The notes: a model not told the origin generated them from the sequence alone. A stretch of 64,000 nucleotides of DNA from Phyllobacteriaceae bacterium (GCA_002708825.1 PAPF01000042.1:61368-125367); one strand, 5' to 3'. Shown: positions 52,502 to 61,546, counted from the stretch's first letter. A program made the numbers and translations.

Positions 52502-53155
52502 ATGACCGACGCGATCCCCGACGAAACCCGCACCCTTTTCGCCCGGCCCTGGGTTTTCATCCGGGGTGTGCCGGCGATGAAGTTCCTGCCGCCCGAAGGC
52601 CCGCCGGAGATCGCCTTCGCGGGCCGTTCGAATGTCGGGAAGTCCTCGCTCATCAATGCGCTGATCGGGCAAAAGGGGCTTGCCCGCACCTCCAACACGC
52701 CCGGCCGCACCCAGGAACTCAACTATTTCGTGCCCGACGGCTTTTCCGGCGCCAAGGACGACCTGCCGCCGCTGGCCCTGGTCGACATGCCGGGCTACGG
52801 CTTCGCCCAGGCGCCCAAGGACATGGTGGACCGCTGGACCAAGCTGGTTTTCGACTATCTGCGCGGACGGGTGACCCTGAAGCGCGTCTATGTGCTGATC
52901 GACGCGCGCCACGGCATCAAGAAGATCGACGACGAGGTGCTGGACCTGCTCGACAAGGCCGCCGTTTCCTACCAGATCGTGCTGACCAAGACCGACAAGA
53001 TCGGCGAGAAGGCCGTGCCGCACCTGATGGCCGACACGCTGTCGCGGATATCGAAGCGTCCGGCGGCCTTTCCGGTGGTGCTCGCCACGTCCTCGGAAAA
53101 GAACCGGGGCCTGGACGAGTTGCGCCAGGCCATCGTCACCGCGACGGCCGGCTGA
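52502..53155 (+). CDS. engB: EngB/YsxC, ribosome-biogenesis GTPase
   Basis: Essential TrmE-Era-type GTPase assisting 50S assembly. The 217-residue product has G1 '[10 protein letters not shown]', G2 around '[15 protein letters not shown]', G3 'DMPGYGFAQ' and G4 'TKTDK'. In rhizobia engB normally sits between yidC and argB; here an acetyltransferase and a FAS1 gene intervene before it and about 6 kb after it. Its 3' end overlaps the convergent histidine-kinase gene by 20 bases. Confidence 0.95.
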   Translation: MTDAIPDETRTLFARPWVFIRGVPAMKFLPPEGPPEIAFAGRSNVGKSSLINALIGQKGLARTSNTPGRTQELNYFVPDGFSGAKDDLPPLALVDMPGYGFAQAPKDMVDRWTKLVFDYLRGRVTLKRVYVLIDARHGIKKIDDEVLDLLDKAAVSYQIVLTKTDKIGEKAVPHLMADTLSRISKRPAAFPVVLATSSEKNRGLDELRQAIVTATAG

Positions 53156-54527
53156 CAGCCTCTCCCGGCGCGGCGGGAAGACGGACGGTAACCTCGAAAC
53201 CGCCCTGCTCCAGGTTGGCGAACCGGGGACGGGTCCCGTAGGCCGACAGGATATCGCTGACAATGGCAAGGCCCAGACCGGCGGAGCCGCCGCGTTCGTC
53301 GTCACGCATGCCGCGCGCGGCGAGACGCCGCTGCTCTCCGGCGGGGACGCCCGGCCCGTCATCGGTTATGGTCAACACGACCTGGCCGCCGTCCCGGACC
53401 ACCGACAGGCCGACCCTTGCGCGCGCATGGCGGGCTGCGTTTTCCAGCAGGTTTCCGAGAATGTCGTTCAGGTCATCGGCCTCGATGGCCGCCGCCAATC
53501 CTTCATCGCCATCCAGCCGGAAGTCCGCGGCCTCGCCATGGGGCGTGCGCGCCAGGATGCGCATGATGGCAGCGGCAGCCGGAATGACGGCGATCGGACG
53601 CGCCATGCCCGGCCTGTTGCGCAGCCGCGAGCGCGCGAGTTCCCGCTCGACGGTGCGCTGCATGCGTTGGGCGACATCCTCGACAGAGGCGGCGATTTCC
53701 ATCTGCCCCGCCGCTCGCAGCGACGCGATGTCGGCGGCCAGCGCCGTCAGCGGCGTCTTGAGGCCATGGGCGAGATCGGCCGCGCGGTCGCGGGCACGGC
53801 GCATGTCCTGCTCCTGGCGTTCCAGAAGGCCGTTCAGTTCCTCGACAAGCGGCGAGACCTCCAGCGGCACTTCGGCCTCCAGACGCCTCGACCGGCCCTG
53901 ACGGATGTTCTGCACGGCGATGCGCATGGCGCCAAGCGGCTTCAATCCGGCGCTCACCTGGGCCCAGCCGCCGGCCAGCAGAACCAGGGCGAGCAGTCCC
54001 AGCGCAGGCAGGAGATCGCGGTTGAAGCCGGCGGTGAGCGCCATGGCACCGGCGCGGTCAATGGCCGCGGAGATGCGCAGGAGCCGTGCCTCCCCTTCAC
54101 CGCTTTCGATGCGGTAGAGCGCCTCGCGCAGCATCAGGTCCGCGCCATCGGGGCCGACGATGGAATGCTGGTGCGTTTCGCCCTGAACGAGCCTGTCGTC
54201 CGGCAAGGCAAGGCTGCTGTCCCACAGGGAGGGCGAGCGCAACAGCGTTGCGCCATCGGCGTTGCTGACCTGCCAATAGAGGCCGGAGAAGATGTCGGCG
54301 AAACGCGGGTCCTGCGGCTCCTGACGCAATACGAGGCGGCCTGCCGCCTCGTTTGTCAGGTTTCCCGCGATGTCGGCGATGACCGCATCGAGTTCCTGCG
54401 CATTGCCGCGTTCGACATGGCGGGTGAACAGGGCAGAGAGGCCCAGGCCGGCCAGCGCCAGCGCCGCAAGGATACCCACAACGGCCAGCGCGAACAGCCT
54501 CAGCCGGATCGAGCGCGCCGCCTTCAT
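53136..54527 (-). CDS. Sensor histidine kinase (PhoQ-like) of the PepSY module
   Basis: The 463-residue kinase has a first membrane helix (about 10-35), a 130-residue periplasmic sensor, a second helix (about 172-190), HAMP, the phosphorylated His254 in '[20 protein letters not shown]' and an ATPase domain ('[19 protein letters not shown]', '[18 protein letters not shown]'). Its ATG overlaps the response-regulator stop by four bases. The stop overlaps engB by 20 bases. The adjacent PepSY and cytochrome genes suggest an envelope redox or metal-ion signal. Confidence 0.93.
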   Translation of the reverse strand: MKAARSIRLRLFALAVVGILAALALAGLGLSALFTRHVERGNAQELDAVIADIAGNLTNEAAGRLVLRQEPQDPRFADIFSGLYWQVSNADGATLLRSPSLWDSSLALPDDRLVQGETHQHSIVGPDGADLMLREALYRIESGEGEARLLRISAAIDRAGAMALTAGFNRDLLPALGLLALVLLAGGWAQVSAGLKPLGAMRIAVQNIRQGRSRRLEAEVPLEVSPLVEELNGLLERQEQDMRRARDRAADLAHGLKTPLTALAADIASLRAAGQMEIAASVEDVAQRMQRTVERELARSRLRNRPGMARPIAVIPAAAAIMRILARTPHGEAADFRLDGDEGLAAAIEADDLNDILGNLLENAARHARARVGLSVVRDGGQVVLTITDDGPGVPAGEQRRLAARGMRDDERGGSAGLGLAIVSDILSAYGTRPRFANLEQGGFEVTVRLPAAPGEAVSRPSR

Positions 54528-55183
54528 GCGCCGTCCACGATGTATCCGAATCCGCGCCGCGTTTCGATAAGTCCGGTCCCGAGCTTGCGGCGGACACGGC
54601 CGACAAGCACCTCGACCGCATTGGACTCCCGCTCGTAGTGCTCGGCCTGCAGATGCTCGGCAAGCTCCTGCTGGCCCACCACGCGGCCGGCATGATGCAT
54701 CAGGTAGGAGACGAGCCTGTATTCCTGCGGGGTCAGCGCCACGGGCACGCCGGCCTTCGTGACGCGCATCTGGCGGGTGTCGAGGATGACGTCCCCCGCG
54801 GCGATGACCGGATGAGCCTGCCCGGCGGACCGGCGCAGGATCGCGCGCAGGCGCGCCGACAGTTCCTCCATCTCGAAGGGTTTGGGCAGGTAGTCGTCGG
54901 CCCCCGCATCGATACCCTCGACACGGTCTGTCCAGCTTCCACGCGCCGTCAGGACCAGAACGGGCATGGTCCGGCCACCGGCACGCCAGCGCTTGAGAAC
55001 CGACAGGCCGTCCATGGTGGGCAGGCCGAGGTCGAGAATGACCGCCGCGTAGTCCTCGGTATCGCCGAGGAACCAGGCCTCCTCGCCATCCCGCTCGATC
55101 TCGACCAGGTAGCCCTGGGCGTCAAGCACCGCCTTCACCGCGCCCGCGATCTTCGGGTCATCCTCAACCAGCAGGATCCGCAT
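54524..55183 (-). CDS. OmpR/PhoB-family response regulator of the PepSY module
   Basis: The 219-residue regulator has a receiver domain with acidic residues at 8-9, phospho-acceptor Asp51 ('AAVILDLGLPTMDGL'), Lys101 ('YLPKPFEM') and a winged-helix domain ('TPQEYRLVSYLMHHAGRVVG', 'NAVEVLVGRVRRKLG'). It is encoded directly after the PepSY gene and overlaps its kinase, so PepSY, regulator and kinase form one transcript. It probably also controls the divergent PepSY-cytochrome pair. Confidence 0.95.
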   Translation of the reverse strand: MRILLVEDDPKIAGAVKAVLDAQGYLVEIERDGEEAWFLGDTEDYAAVILDLGLPTMDGLSVLKRWRAGGRTMPVLVLTARGSWTDRVEGIDAGADDYLPKPFEMEELSARLRAILRRSAGQAHPVIAAGDVILDTRQMRVTKAGVPVALTPQEYRLVSYLMHHAGRVVGQQELAEHLQAEHYERESNAVEVLVGRVRRKLGTGLIETRRGFGYIVDGA

Positions 55184-55184
55184 T

Positions 55185-55526
55185 TCAGTCGTCATCCGTT
55201 TCCTGGCCCAGGAACCGGCCGGTCCGGGCATCGAATTCGACCTCGATGACACGGCCGGAGGGCTCCAGCACATAGAATTCATAGACGGGCGGGTTGTCAT
55301 CCTCGAATTCGATCTCGAGGACCTTTCCGGGGAAGCGGGCGTGAAGGATCTTGAGTATGTCGGCCAGCGGCAGGAGTTCACCTTCCTGCCGCCGCTCCGC
55401 CGCGCGCTCATGGCGTGCGGAGCGGTCGTCATCGTCGGAACGGCCGCCCTTCCTGTCGGCGAGCGCCGGCGCAGCCGCGAGGAGGGCGCAAAGCAGGCCG
55501 GCAATGAGAATTCGAAACGCGCGCAT
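55185..55526 (-). CDS. Exported PepSY-domain protein
   Basis: The 113-residue product from the ATG at 55526 has a signal peptide ('ILIAGLLCALLAAAPALA'), a charged linker, and one PepSY domain ('LADILKILHARFPGKVLEIE', 'YEFYVLEPSGRVIEVEFDAR'). It is first in the PepSY-regulator-kinase operon, with two bases between its stop and the regulator start. PepSY proteins often act as periplasmic inhibitors or sensors; here an accessory sensor for the kinase is plausible but not shown. Confidence 0.85.
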   Translation of the reverse strand: MRAFRILIAGLLCALLAAAPALADRKGGRSDDDDRSARHERAAERRQEGELLPLADILKILHARFPGKVLEIEFEDDNPPVYEFYVLEPSGRVIEVEFDARTGRFLGQETDDD

Positions 55527-55655
55527 GTGTCCTTCCTGCAACCAGGCGAATTACAAATCGCTGAACGCCCCGATCAGCGCCCTGTCACGCGGAGCCTGCG
55601 AAAAAGGCATCACCGCAACAACGGTGCATGTCAAACGAAAGAAAGGAATTGTCCC

Positions 55656-55940
55656 ATGCGCATTCTCCTCACCGCTCTCGCCCTTTCCGCCACGGCCGCC
55701 GCCATCCAGCCGGCGCTTGCCTCCGACGACGACAACCGGTGCGGCAACGCGCCCGTCGCCCAGTGGATGAGCGAGGACGCCGTCAAGGCCAAGGCAGCCG
55801 GGATGGGCTATGACGTCCGCTCCGTGAAGGTCGATGACGGCTGCTACGAAGCCTATGCGATGGACAAGCAGGGCCGTCGCGTCGAGGTGTATTTCCATCC
55901 GGTCAGCGGTGATGTCGTCCGCGTCAAGCAGGACGACTGA
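55656..55940 (+). CDS. Small exported PepSY-like protein
   Basis: The 94-residue product has a signal peptide ('ILLTALALSATAAAIQPALA'), then a PepSY_2-type domain with Cys near the start and 'AKAAGMGYDVRSVKVDDGCY' plus 'VEVYFHPVSGDVVRVK'. The two mature Cys residues could form a disulfide. AAAGGAATTGTCCC precedes the ATG. It is divergent from the other PepSY gene (129-base shared promoter region) and 76 bases upstream of the cytochrome gene. Confidence 0.85.
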   Translation: MRILLTALALSATAAAIQPALASDDDNRCGNAPVAQWMSEDAVKAKAAGMGYDVRSVKVDDGCYEAYAMDKQGRRVEVYFHPVSGDVVRVKQDD

Positions 55941-56016
55941 CCGCAGGGGCAGCGCGGATTTTCCGCCGCGTTTCCGCGCTGCCCACCCCCGATCCGCGGC
56001 CTGACGGACGAAAACC

Positions 56017-56589
56017 ATGACCTCCACCCTGACTACCGACACGATGAACAGCCAGCCGCCGTCCCGCGCAAGAACCGTCAAGGTCTGGGACCCGTTCGTG
56101 CGCATCTTTCACTGGATGCTCGTGGCTGGTTTCGCGGCCGCCTGGATTACCGGAGACGAATTCGGCAAGCTTCACGAGCAGGTCGGCTATGCCATTATCG
56201 GCCTGATCACGGCACGGATCGTCTGGGGCTTTGTCGGTACACGGCATGCCCGCTTTTCAAGCTTCGCCTTCGGTCCCCGCAAGGTGCTCGCCTTCCTGCG
56301 CCAGAGCGTGAGCCTCAGCGCGCCGCGCCACCTCGGACACAATCCGGCGGGCGGCGCCATGGTCTTCCTCCTCCTGGCGATGATCGCGGCCATCTGCGCA
56401 TCCGGATACGCGATGACGACCGATACCTTCTGGGGCGTCGAATGGGTCGAGGAGGTTCACGAAGCAGCAGTCTGGATCACGACCGGCCTGGTCGTCCTGC
56501 ATGTGGCCGGCGTGATCCTGGCCTCGGTGGAGCATGGCGAGAACCTCGTGCGCGCCATGATCACGGGGCGCAAGCGCGCGGAGGACTGA
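56017..56589 (+). CDS. Cytochrome b561-family di-haem membrane protein
   Basis: The 190-residue protein has four membrane helices and the Ni-hydrogenase-type cytochrome b pattern: 'WDPFVRIFHWMLVAGFAAAW' with a haem-ligand His, a second His in 'FGKLHEQVGYAIIGLI', and further His residues in 'VHEAAVWITTGLVVLHVAGV'. It carries electrons within the inner membrane. Together with a PepSY partner it forms a recurrent pair; the donor and acceptor are unknown. It ends in a strong bidirectional hairpin shared with msrB. Confidence 0.9.
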   Translation: MTSTLTTDTMNSQPPSRARTVKVWDPFVRIFHWMLVAGFAAAWITGDEFGKLHEQVGYAIIGLITARIVWGFVGTRHARFSSFAFGPRKVLAFLRQSVSLSAPRHLGHNPAGGAMVFLLLAMIAAICASGYAMTTDTFWGVEWVEEVHEAAVWITTGLVVLHVAGVILASVEHGENLVRAMITGRKRAED

Positions 56590-56614
56590 ACCCCCTTGCA
56601 ACGCGCGCCCGCAG

Positions 56615-56650
56615 CCGGCCGCCATCCGCCTTTCAGCGGGTGGCGGCCGG
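56615..56650. terminator. Bidirectional hairpin between the cytochrome gene and msrB
   Basis: A 15-bp stem with one mismatch/wobble (CCGGCCGCCATCCGC with GCGGGTGGCGGCCGG, 6-base loop) lies between two convergent genes. No strong T-run, so it may terminate in concert with convergence. Confidence 0.6.
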
Positions 56651-56682
56651 TTCACTTGGGGCGCAGGGAAATGTGTCGACGG

Positions 56683-57183
56683 TCAGGCCGCCTTGTCGTC
56701 CGGCACGAAATCGAGCGCGATTCCATTGATGCAGTAACGCAGGCCCGTCGGCTGGGGACCGTCATCAAAGACGTGGCCCTGGTGGCCACCGCAACGGCGG
56801 CAGTGCACCTCGGTCCGCGGCAGGAAAAGCTTGTAGTCGGTCTTCGTGCCGATGGCGTTTTCCAGCGGTTCCCAGAAGCTCGGCCATCCGGTGCGGCTGT
56901 CGTATTTCGTTTCTGAGGAAAACAGCGGCAGGTCGCAGCCGGCACAGGTGTAGGTGCCCTTGCGCTTTTCGGCCAGCAGGTCGGAGGTAAAGGCGCGCTC
57001 GGTGGCTTCCTCGCGAAGCACGGCGTATTCGTCTTCGGTCAGGCGTTCGCGCCACTCGGCCTCGCTGAGCGATATCTCGAACTCCCCGTTTGCCGCCATG
57101 CTTTCGCGGCGGCCGAACAGGGACGCGCCACCCAATACGGCAATGGCGGCCGCTCCGGTCAGAAGTTTGCGGCGGTTCGTCAT
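56683..57183 (-). CDS. msrB: MsrB, peptide-methionine (R)-S-oxide reductase, exported form
   Basis: Repairs oxidised methionine in proteins. The 166-residue product has a Tat-like N-terminus ('TNRRKLLTGAAAIAVLGGAS'), zinc cysteines C80/C83 and C128/C131 and catalytic Cys151 ('GLRYCINGIALDF'). An exported MsrB indicates repair of periplasmic proteins under oxidative or hypochlorous stress. It lies downstream of FAS1, anti-sigma and sigma genes on the same strand and may be in their regulon. Confidence 0.93.
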   Translation of the reverse strand: MTNRRKLLTGAAAIAVLGGASLFGRRESMAANGEFEISLSEAEWRERLTEDEYAVLREEATERAFTSDLLAEKRKGTYTCAGCDLPLFSSETKYDSRTGWPSFWEPLENAIGTKTDYKLFLPRTEVHCRRCGGHQGHVFDDGPQPTGLRYCINGIALDFVPDDKAA

Positions 57184-57351
57184 GTCCTCTTCTCCCGATA
57201 CGTCGGTGGGTATCTGCCAATGTAAGGCTGTTGCCCGCGCCTGGCCAATCAATCGGCTGCGATCAACGGTCACGGGGCGGGCAACAGTTCGTGATCGGGC
57301 GGCACCATCGGGAAGGACGCAAGCCGCGCCGCCCGTCACGCCCGCCGCCCG

Positions 57352-57903
57352 TTACGAGGCCGGCAGGAGCACGGTGTCGATGACGTGGATCACGCCGTTG
57401 GACTGCTTCACGTCGGCGGTGGTCACGGTCGCGACATTGCCCTGGCCGTCCTCGATCATGATCTTGCCGTCCTTTTCCATCGCGGTGAACTCGCAACCGC
57501 CGACGGTCTTGACCGGATGCATGCCGCCATCGTCGGCCACCATCTTTTCGATGGCATCGGACATGGCATTGGCGGAGACCACGTGGCAGGTCAGGATCTT
57601 CGCCAGCCGGTCCTTGTTCTCCGGCTTGAGCAGGGTTTCCACCGTGCCGTCGGGCAACTTGTCAAATGCGGCATTGGTCGGCGCGAAGACGGTGAAGGGG
57701 CCCTCGCCCTGCAGCGTGTCCACGAGGCCGGCCGCCTTCACCGCGGCCACCAGCGTGGTGTGATCCTTCGAATTGACGGCGTTCTCGACGATGTTCTTGT
57801 TCTCGTACATCGGCGCACCGCCGACCATCGGGTTTGCCGCCCAGGCTGCGGTTGCAAGCGCAACGGTTCCGGCCAGGGCGATTGCGATGGACTTGGTCTT
57901 CAT
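57352..57903 (-). CDS. Exported FAS1 (fasciclin) domain protein, sigma-factor linked
   Basis: The 183-residue product has a signal peptide ('KSIAIALAGTVALATAAWAA') and one FAS1 domain (about 35-183) with 'GPFTVFAPTNAAFDKLPDGT', 'LTCHVVSANAM' and 'NGVIHVIDTVLLP'. It is encoded 105 bases after the anti-sigma gene on the same strand. In Mycobacterium the SigK/RskA pair controls the FAS1 proteins MPT70 and MPT83, so this adjacency suggests it is the main target of the sigma factor. The spacer before it may carry that promoter, but I could not define it. Confidence 0.92.
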   Translation of the reverse strand: MKTKSIAIALAGTVALATAAWAANPMVGGAPMYENKNIVENAVNSKDHTTLVAAVKAAGLVDTLQGEGPFTVFAPTNAAFDKLPDGTVETLLKPENKDRLAKILTCHVVSANAMSDAIEKMVADDGGMHPVKTVGGCEFTAMEKDGKIMIEDGQGNVATVTTADVKQSNGVIHVIDTVLLPAS

Positions 57904-58008
57904 GTCTCTTCTCCCACTGAAGGTGATCGTTGGCGACGCTCGTCCTTGCGAGGTCATCAGCAGTCACGACCGCCCGTGGAAAGAAGTTTCAGCGAAAACG
58001 AAAAAAGT

Positions 58009-58722
58009 TCAGATGCCGCGCAATTCGCCCAGGGCCAGCACGGCGCCGGTGGGTGCGCCGGTGGGCGAGCCGCCGACAGGTTCGTCGGAGATGGCGAGCG
58101 TCGCGCCCCCGGAAAGGCGGGACGCCAGCGAGGGCGGCAGGGTGATGCGCGCTGGCCCGCTATCGGGCAGAAGACCGAGCGAGCGCGGTGCGTTGCCACC
58201 CTCGATCAGCCAGAGTTCGAAATCGCGGCCGGCGGCGGGTTCGCCGGCCAGGCGGGTCAGGTCGATGCTGCCGGTTCCGGCCTGATAGAGTGCCACATAA
58301 CGCACGGGCGAGGCATCGGCCTGCATGGCGGCAACATAGCGGGCGGGTCCGGGCTCTGGCTCGACGAAGAAGGGCAGGATGAAGATCACCGCCAGGCTGG
58401 CCAGCGCGGCGACCGCCAGACCGCGCCAGAAGGCGAGGCTGTTCCATAGCGAGGGCTTTCGTGAAGATGCGGTTGCGGCGGCGAACAGGCGGCGGTCGAT
58501 CGCAGCCTTGGCCGAGGCCGGCGGCGGCACATGCGCGTAGTCCGCGTTGAGCGGCGAAAGCGTCCGCTCCCATTCCCCGACCAGCGCCCGGAACCCGGCA
58601 TCGGCTTCAATCCGCGCGGCTACATCCTTTCGCGCCTCGGCGGGCAGGACGCCGAGCACGTATTCGGCGGCGAGCAGCGCATCGCCACCGTCATCCATCC
58701 TGTGCTCGTCTGCGCCGTTCAT
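58009..58722 (-). CDS. RskA-like membrane anti-sigma factor
   Basis: The 237-residue product has an N-terminal anti-sigma domain ('ALLAAEYVLGVLPAEARKDV'), one membrane helix ('GLAVAALASLAVIFILPFF') and a periplasmic RskA C-terminal domain ('GRDFELWLIEGGNAPRSLGL', 'LAISDEPVGGSPTGAPTG'). It holds its sigma factor at the membrane until a signal releases it. Its ATG overlaps the sigma stop by four bases (ATGA), so sigma and anti-sigma are co-translated. Confidence 0.88.
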   Translation of the reverse strand: MNGADEHRMDDGGDALLAAEYVLGVLPAEARKDVAARIEADAGFRALVGEWERTLSPLNADYAHVPPPASAKAAIDRRLFAAATASSRKPSLWNSLAFWRGLAVAALASLAVIFILPFFVEPEPGPARYVAAMQADASPVRYVALYQAGTGSIDLTRLAGEPAAGRDFELWLIEGGNAPRSLGLLPDSGPARITLPPSLASRLSGGATLAISDEPVGGSPTGAPTGAVLALGELRGI

Positions 58723-59264
58723 CGTTCCAGGCACTCTTTCAGTTTCATGAGGCTGCGGCGCAGCCAGGTTCGCATCGTGTTGAGCGGCACGCCATGGCGT
58801 TCGGCCAGTTCATCATAGGAATAGCCCATGACATAGGCCGAACGCACGGCCTCGGCCCGCGCCTCCTCCAGTTCCTCCATGCAGGCGTCGATCCGCCGTC
58901 CTTCGCTCGCTGCCACTGCCAGGCGCTCCGGCCCGGGCGCTTCGTCGGCAAGGTCAACAACCTCCTCCACGGGACGGGACGGCGCCTTGCGGGCGCGCAG
59001 CCTGTCGATGCAGTGATTGCGGGCGATCGCCGCGAGCCATGCGATGGGGCTGTGAGCGGAAACGGCGAAAAGGTGCGCCTTCATCCAGATCCGGACATAG
59101 ATTTCCTGCAGCGCGTCCTCCGCCTCGCCCCTGTCGTTCAAGACACGAAGGCAGATGCCGAAAAGTTTCGGGCTTGTCGCGGCATAGAGCCGGTCGAAGG
59201 CGCTCCGGTCCTTCAGGCCGGTCCTGACGATGAGTTCGGAGATGCCATCTTCCAGACCGTCCAT
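58719..59264 (-). CDS. ECF sigma factor, SigK-like
   Basis: Extracytoplasmic-function sigma factor, 181 residues from the ATG at 59264 (AAGG upstream). Region 2 reads 'RVLNDRGEAEDALQEIYVRI', region 4 'MGYSYDELAERHGVPLNTMR' then 'TWLRRSLMKL'. It directs RNA polymerase to stress genes when released by its anti-sigma partner. The order sigma, anti-sigma, FAS1, msrB on one strand indicates an envelope-stress regulon. The longer upstream frame toward argB is not coding. Confidence 0.92.
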   Translation of the reverse strand: MDGLEDGISELIVRTGLKDRSAFDRLYAATSPKLFGICLRVLNDRGEAEDALQEIYVRIWMKAHLFAVSAHSPIAWLAAIARNHCIDRLRARKAPSRPVEEVVDLADEAPGPERLAVAASEGRRIDACMEELEEARAEAVRSAYVMGYSYDELAERHGVPLNTMRTWLRRSLMKLKECLER

Positions 59265-59379
59265 GCCTTGAGGATAGCGCGCAGCCCCCTGCCCGACAAT
59301 GGCGGCGCGATTGCGGGCCGCCGGCAATCGCGCTATCAGGCACGCACCAAGTTTCCCGCCTGCAAGGACCACGAACGCC

Positions 59380-60279
59380 ATGGCCGACGAACCCGACCTC
59401 ACTCCCGCAGAAACCCAGGCCCGCCTCCTCTCCCAGGCCCTGCCCTTCATGCAGCGCTACGAGAACAAGACGGTGGTGGTGAAATATGGCGGCCATGCCA
59501 TGGGCAATGCCGCGCTCGGCCAGGCCTTTGCCCGCGACATCGCGCTTCTCAAGCAATCCGGCGTCAACCCGATCGTGGTGCATGGCGGCGGCCCGCAGAT
59601 CGGCGCCATGCTGACCAAGATGGGCATCGAGTCCAAGTTCGAGGGCGGCCTGCGCGTCACCGACGAGAAGACGGTGGAGATCGTGGAGATGGTGCTGGCC
59701 GGCTCCATCAACAAGGACATCGTGCGCATGATCAATGCCGAGGGCGAGTGGGCCATCGGCCTGTGCGGCAAGGACGGCAACATGGTTTTCGCCGAGAAGG
59801 CCAGCAAGACCGTGCGCGATCCCGACAGCAATATCGAGCGCATCCTCGACCTGGGCTTCGTGGGCGAGCCGGCCGAGGTGGACCGGACCCTGCTCGACCT
59901 GCTGGCGCGCTCGGAAATGATCCCCGTCATCGCGCCTGTCGCTCCGGGCCGCGACGGGCATACCTACAACATCAATGCCGACACGTTCGCCGGCGCCATC
60001 GCCGGCGCGGTGGAGGCCACGCGCCTCCTGTTCCTGACCGACGTGCCGGGCGTTCTCGACAAGTCCGGCAAGCTGATCGACGAACTGACGGTGGCGGATG
60101 CGCGCGCGCTGATCGCCGACGGCACGATTTCCGGCGGCATGATCCCCAAGGTCGAGACCTGCATCGAGGCCATCGAACGCGGCGTGCAGGGTGTGGTCAT
60201 CCTGAACGGCAAGACGGCCCATGCGGTGCTGCTGGAACTCTTCACCGAGCATGGCGCGGGCACGCTGATCGTCCCCTGA
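59380..60279 (+). CDS. argB: Acetylglutamate kinase
   Basis: Second step of arginine synthesis: phosphorylates N-acetylglutamate. The 299-residue product from the ATG at 59380 (AAGGA upstream) has '[13 protein letters not shown]', '[13 protein letters not shown]', '[20 protein letters not shown]' and '[12 protein letters not shown]'. The long N-terminal helix is the one found in arginine-inhibited hexameric enzymes. A strong terminator follows. It is normally next to engB in rhizobia but here lies 6.2 kb away. Confidence 0.97.
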   Translation: MADEPDLTPAETQARLLSQALPFMQRYENKTVVVKYGGHAMGNAALGQAFARDIALLKQSGVNPIVVHGGGPQIGAMLTKMGIESKFEGGLRVTDEKTVEIVEMVLAGSINKDIVRMINAEGEWAIGLCGKDGNMVFAEKASKTVRDPDSNIERILDLGFVGEPAEVDRTLLDLLARSEMIPVIAPVAPGRDGHTYNINADTFAGAIAGAVEATRLLFLTDVPGVLDKSGKLIDELTVADARALIADGTISGGMIPKVETCIEAIERGVQGVVILNGKTAHAVLLELFTEHGAGTLIVP

Positions 60280-60305
60280 GGCAAAAGCGGACCATCGTGC
60301 GACGG

Positions 60306-60330
60306 AGGCCGGGGCGACCCGGCCTTTTTT
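60306..60330 (+). terminator. Rho-independent terminator after argB
   Basis: An 8-bp perfect stem (AGGCCGGG/CCCGGCCT, loop GCGA) followed by six T, 27 bases after the argB stop. Confidence 0.9.
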
Positions 60331-60369
60331 CTTGCCCATCGGAAATAGTTTGCTACCATAACAATTACA

Positions 60370-60408
60370 CGGACGCAGGGAGAGCGTCCGTTTCCGCCAC
60401 AGTGGCGG
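60370..60408 (+). promoter_or_regulatory. Two consecutive leader hairpins of the second TRAP operon
   Basis: CGGACGC/GCGTCCG (loop of 7, followed by TTT) and CCGCCAC-A-GTGGCGG lie three bases apart, 47 bases before the binding-protein start. They may form an attenuator-like leader; no known riboswitch is recognised. Confidence 0.4.
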
Positions 60409-60455
60409 GGCTGACGACCGGCTGACCGGTCCGGCTCAATTCGGGAGGAACCGCA

Positions 60456-61475
60456 ATGAAGACCATTCGCATGGCCGTGCTTTCGGCCGCCACCGCCCTT
60501 TCCGCATGGACCTCGGCCCAGGCCGCCGAGGTGGAACTGCGGCTTTCGCACTGGGTGCCGGCCACTCATCCGATCCAGACGCTGGGCATCGAGCCCTGGG
60601 CCAAGTCCATCGAGGAAGCATCCGAAGGGCGCATCAAGATCACCATCTTCCCGGCCCAGCAGCTTGGCGCGGCGCCGGACCACTACGACATGGCGCGCGA
60701 CGGCATCGTCGACCTGTCCTACACCAATCCGGGCTACCAGGCCGGCCGTTTCCCGCTCTACAGCCTCGTCGAAATCCCCTTTCACATGAACAACGCCCAG
60801 CGTGGCGCCGTGGCCATGCACGAATGGTATGCGCCGATCGCCAAGACGGAAATGGCGGACGTGATGTTCTGCGTCGCCAATCCGCACGATCCGGGCACGA
60901 TCCATTCCAAGGGTCCGATCAAGGTTCCCGGCGACATCAAAGGGCTGAACGTGCGCCCGGCCCATGCGACCATGGCGCGCTTCATCTCGACGCTGGGCGG
61001 CGCACCGGTGCAGGTGCCCGCACCCGAAGCGCGCGAGGCCATCGCCAAGGGCGCGGCCGACGCCATCACCTTCCCCTGGAACTCGGTCAACATCTTCGGC
61101 ATCGATTCGGAGACCAAGTATCACCTCGACATGCCGTTCTACATCTCCGCGCAGCTGATGCTGATGAACAAGGACAGCTATGCGGCGCTGAGCGAGGAGA
61201 ACAGGAAGGTCATCGACGACCATTGCACGCCGGAATGGTCCGGCAAGTTCTCCCAGGGCTGGGCCGAGAACGAGGCGTCCGGCCGGCAGAAGATGATCGA
61301 CGCAGGCGGGCACACCATCTACGAGCCGACGGCGGACGAGGTGCAGCAATGGCGTGACGCGGCGGCACCGCTGATCGACACCTGGAAGGAAGAGGCCAAG
61401 GCCAAGGGCGCCGACGCGGACAAGATGTACCAGGATTACCTGGACGCACTGGCCCGCCACGAAGCCAAGTTCTGA
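60456..61475 (+). CDS. TRAP transporter substrate-binding protein (DctP type)
   Basis: Periplasmic receptor, 339 residues, with a Sec signal peptide ('MAVLSAATALSAWTSAQAAE') and the DctP core ('LSHWVPATHPIQTLGIEPWA', 'GRIKITIFPAQQLG', 'PGDIKGLNVRPAHATMARFI'). GGGAGG precedes the ATG. First gene of a complete TRAP operon. It differs from the hut-linked receptor at 32405, which has a Tat signal and belongs to another branch. The substrate is unknown; an organic acid is typical. Confidence 0.93.
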   Translation: MKTIRMAVLSAATALSAWTSAQAAEVELRLSHWVPATHPIQTLGIEPWAKSIEEASEGRIKITIFPAQQLGAAPDHYDMARDGIVDLSYTNPGYQAGRFPLYSLVEIPFHMNNAQRGAVAMHEWYAPIAKTEMADVMFCVANPHDPGTIHSKGPIKVPGDIKGLNVRPAHATMARFISTLGGAPVQVPAPEAREAIAKGAADAITFPWNSVNIFGIDSETKYHLDMPFYISAQLMLMNKDSYAALSEENRKVIDDHCTPEWSGKFSQGWAENEASGRQKMIDAGGHTIYEPTADEVQQWRDAAAPLIDTWKEEAKAKGADADKMYQDYLDALARHEAKF

Positions 61476-61546
61476 GCCTTTCGACCTGAACCGCGAGCCG
61501 CCGGACAGTCCGGCGGCTCTTCACGACCAGCCTTGCGGAGCCCGCG

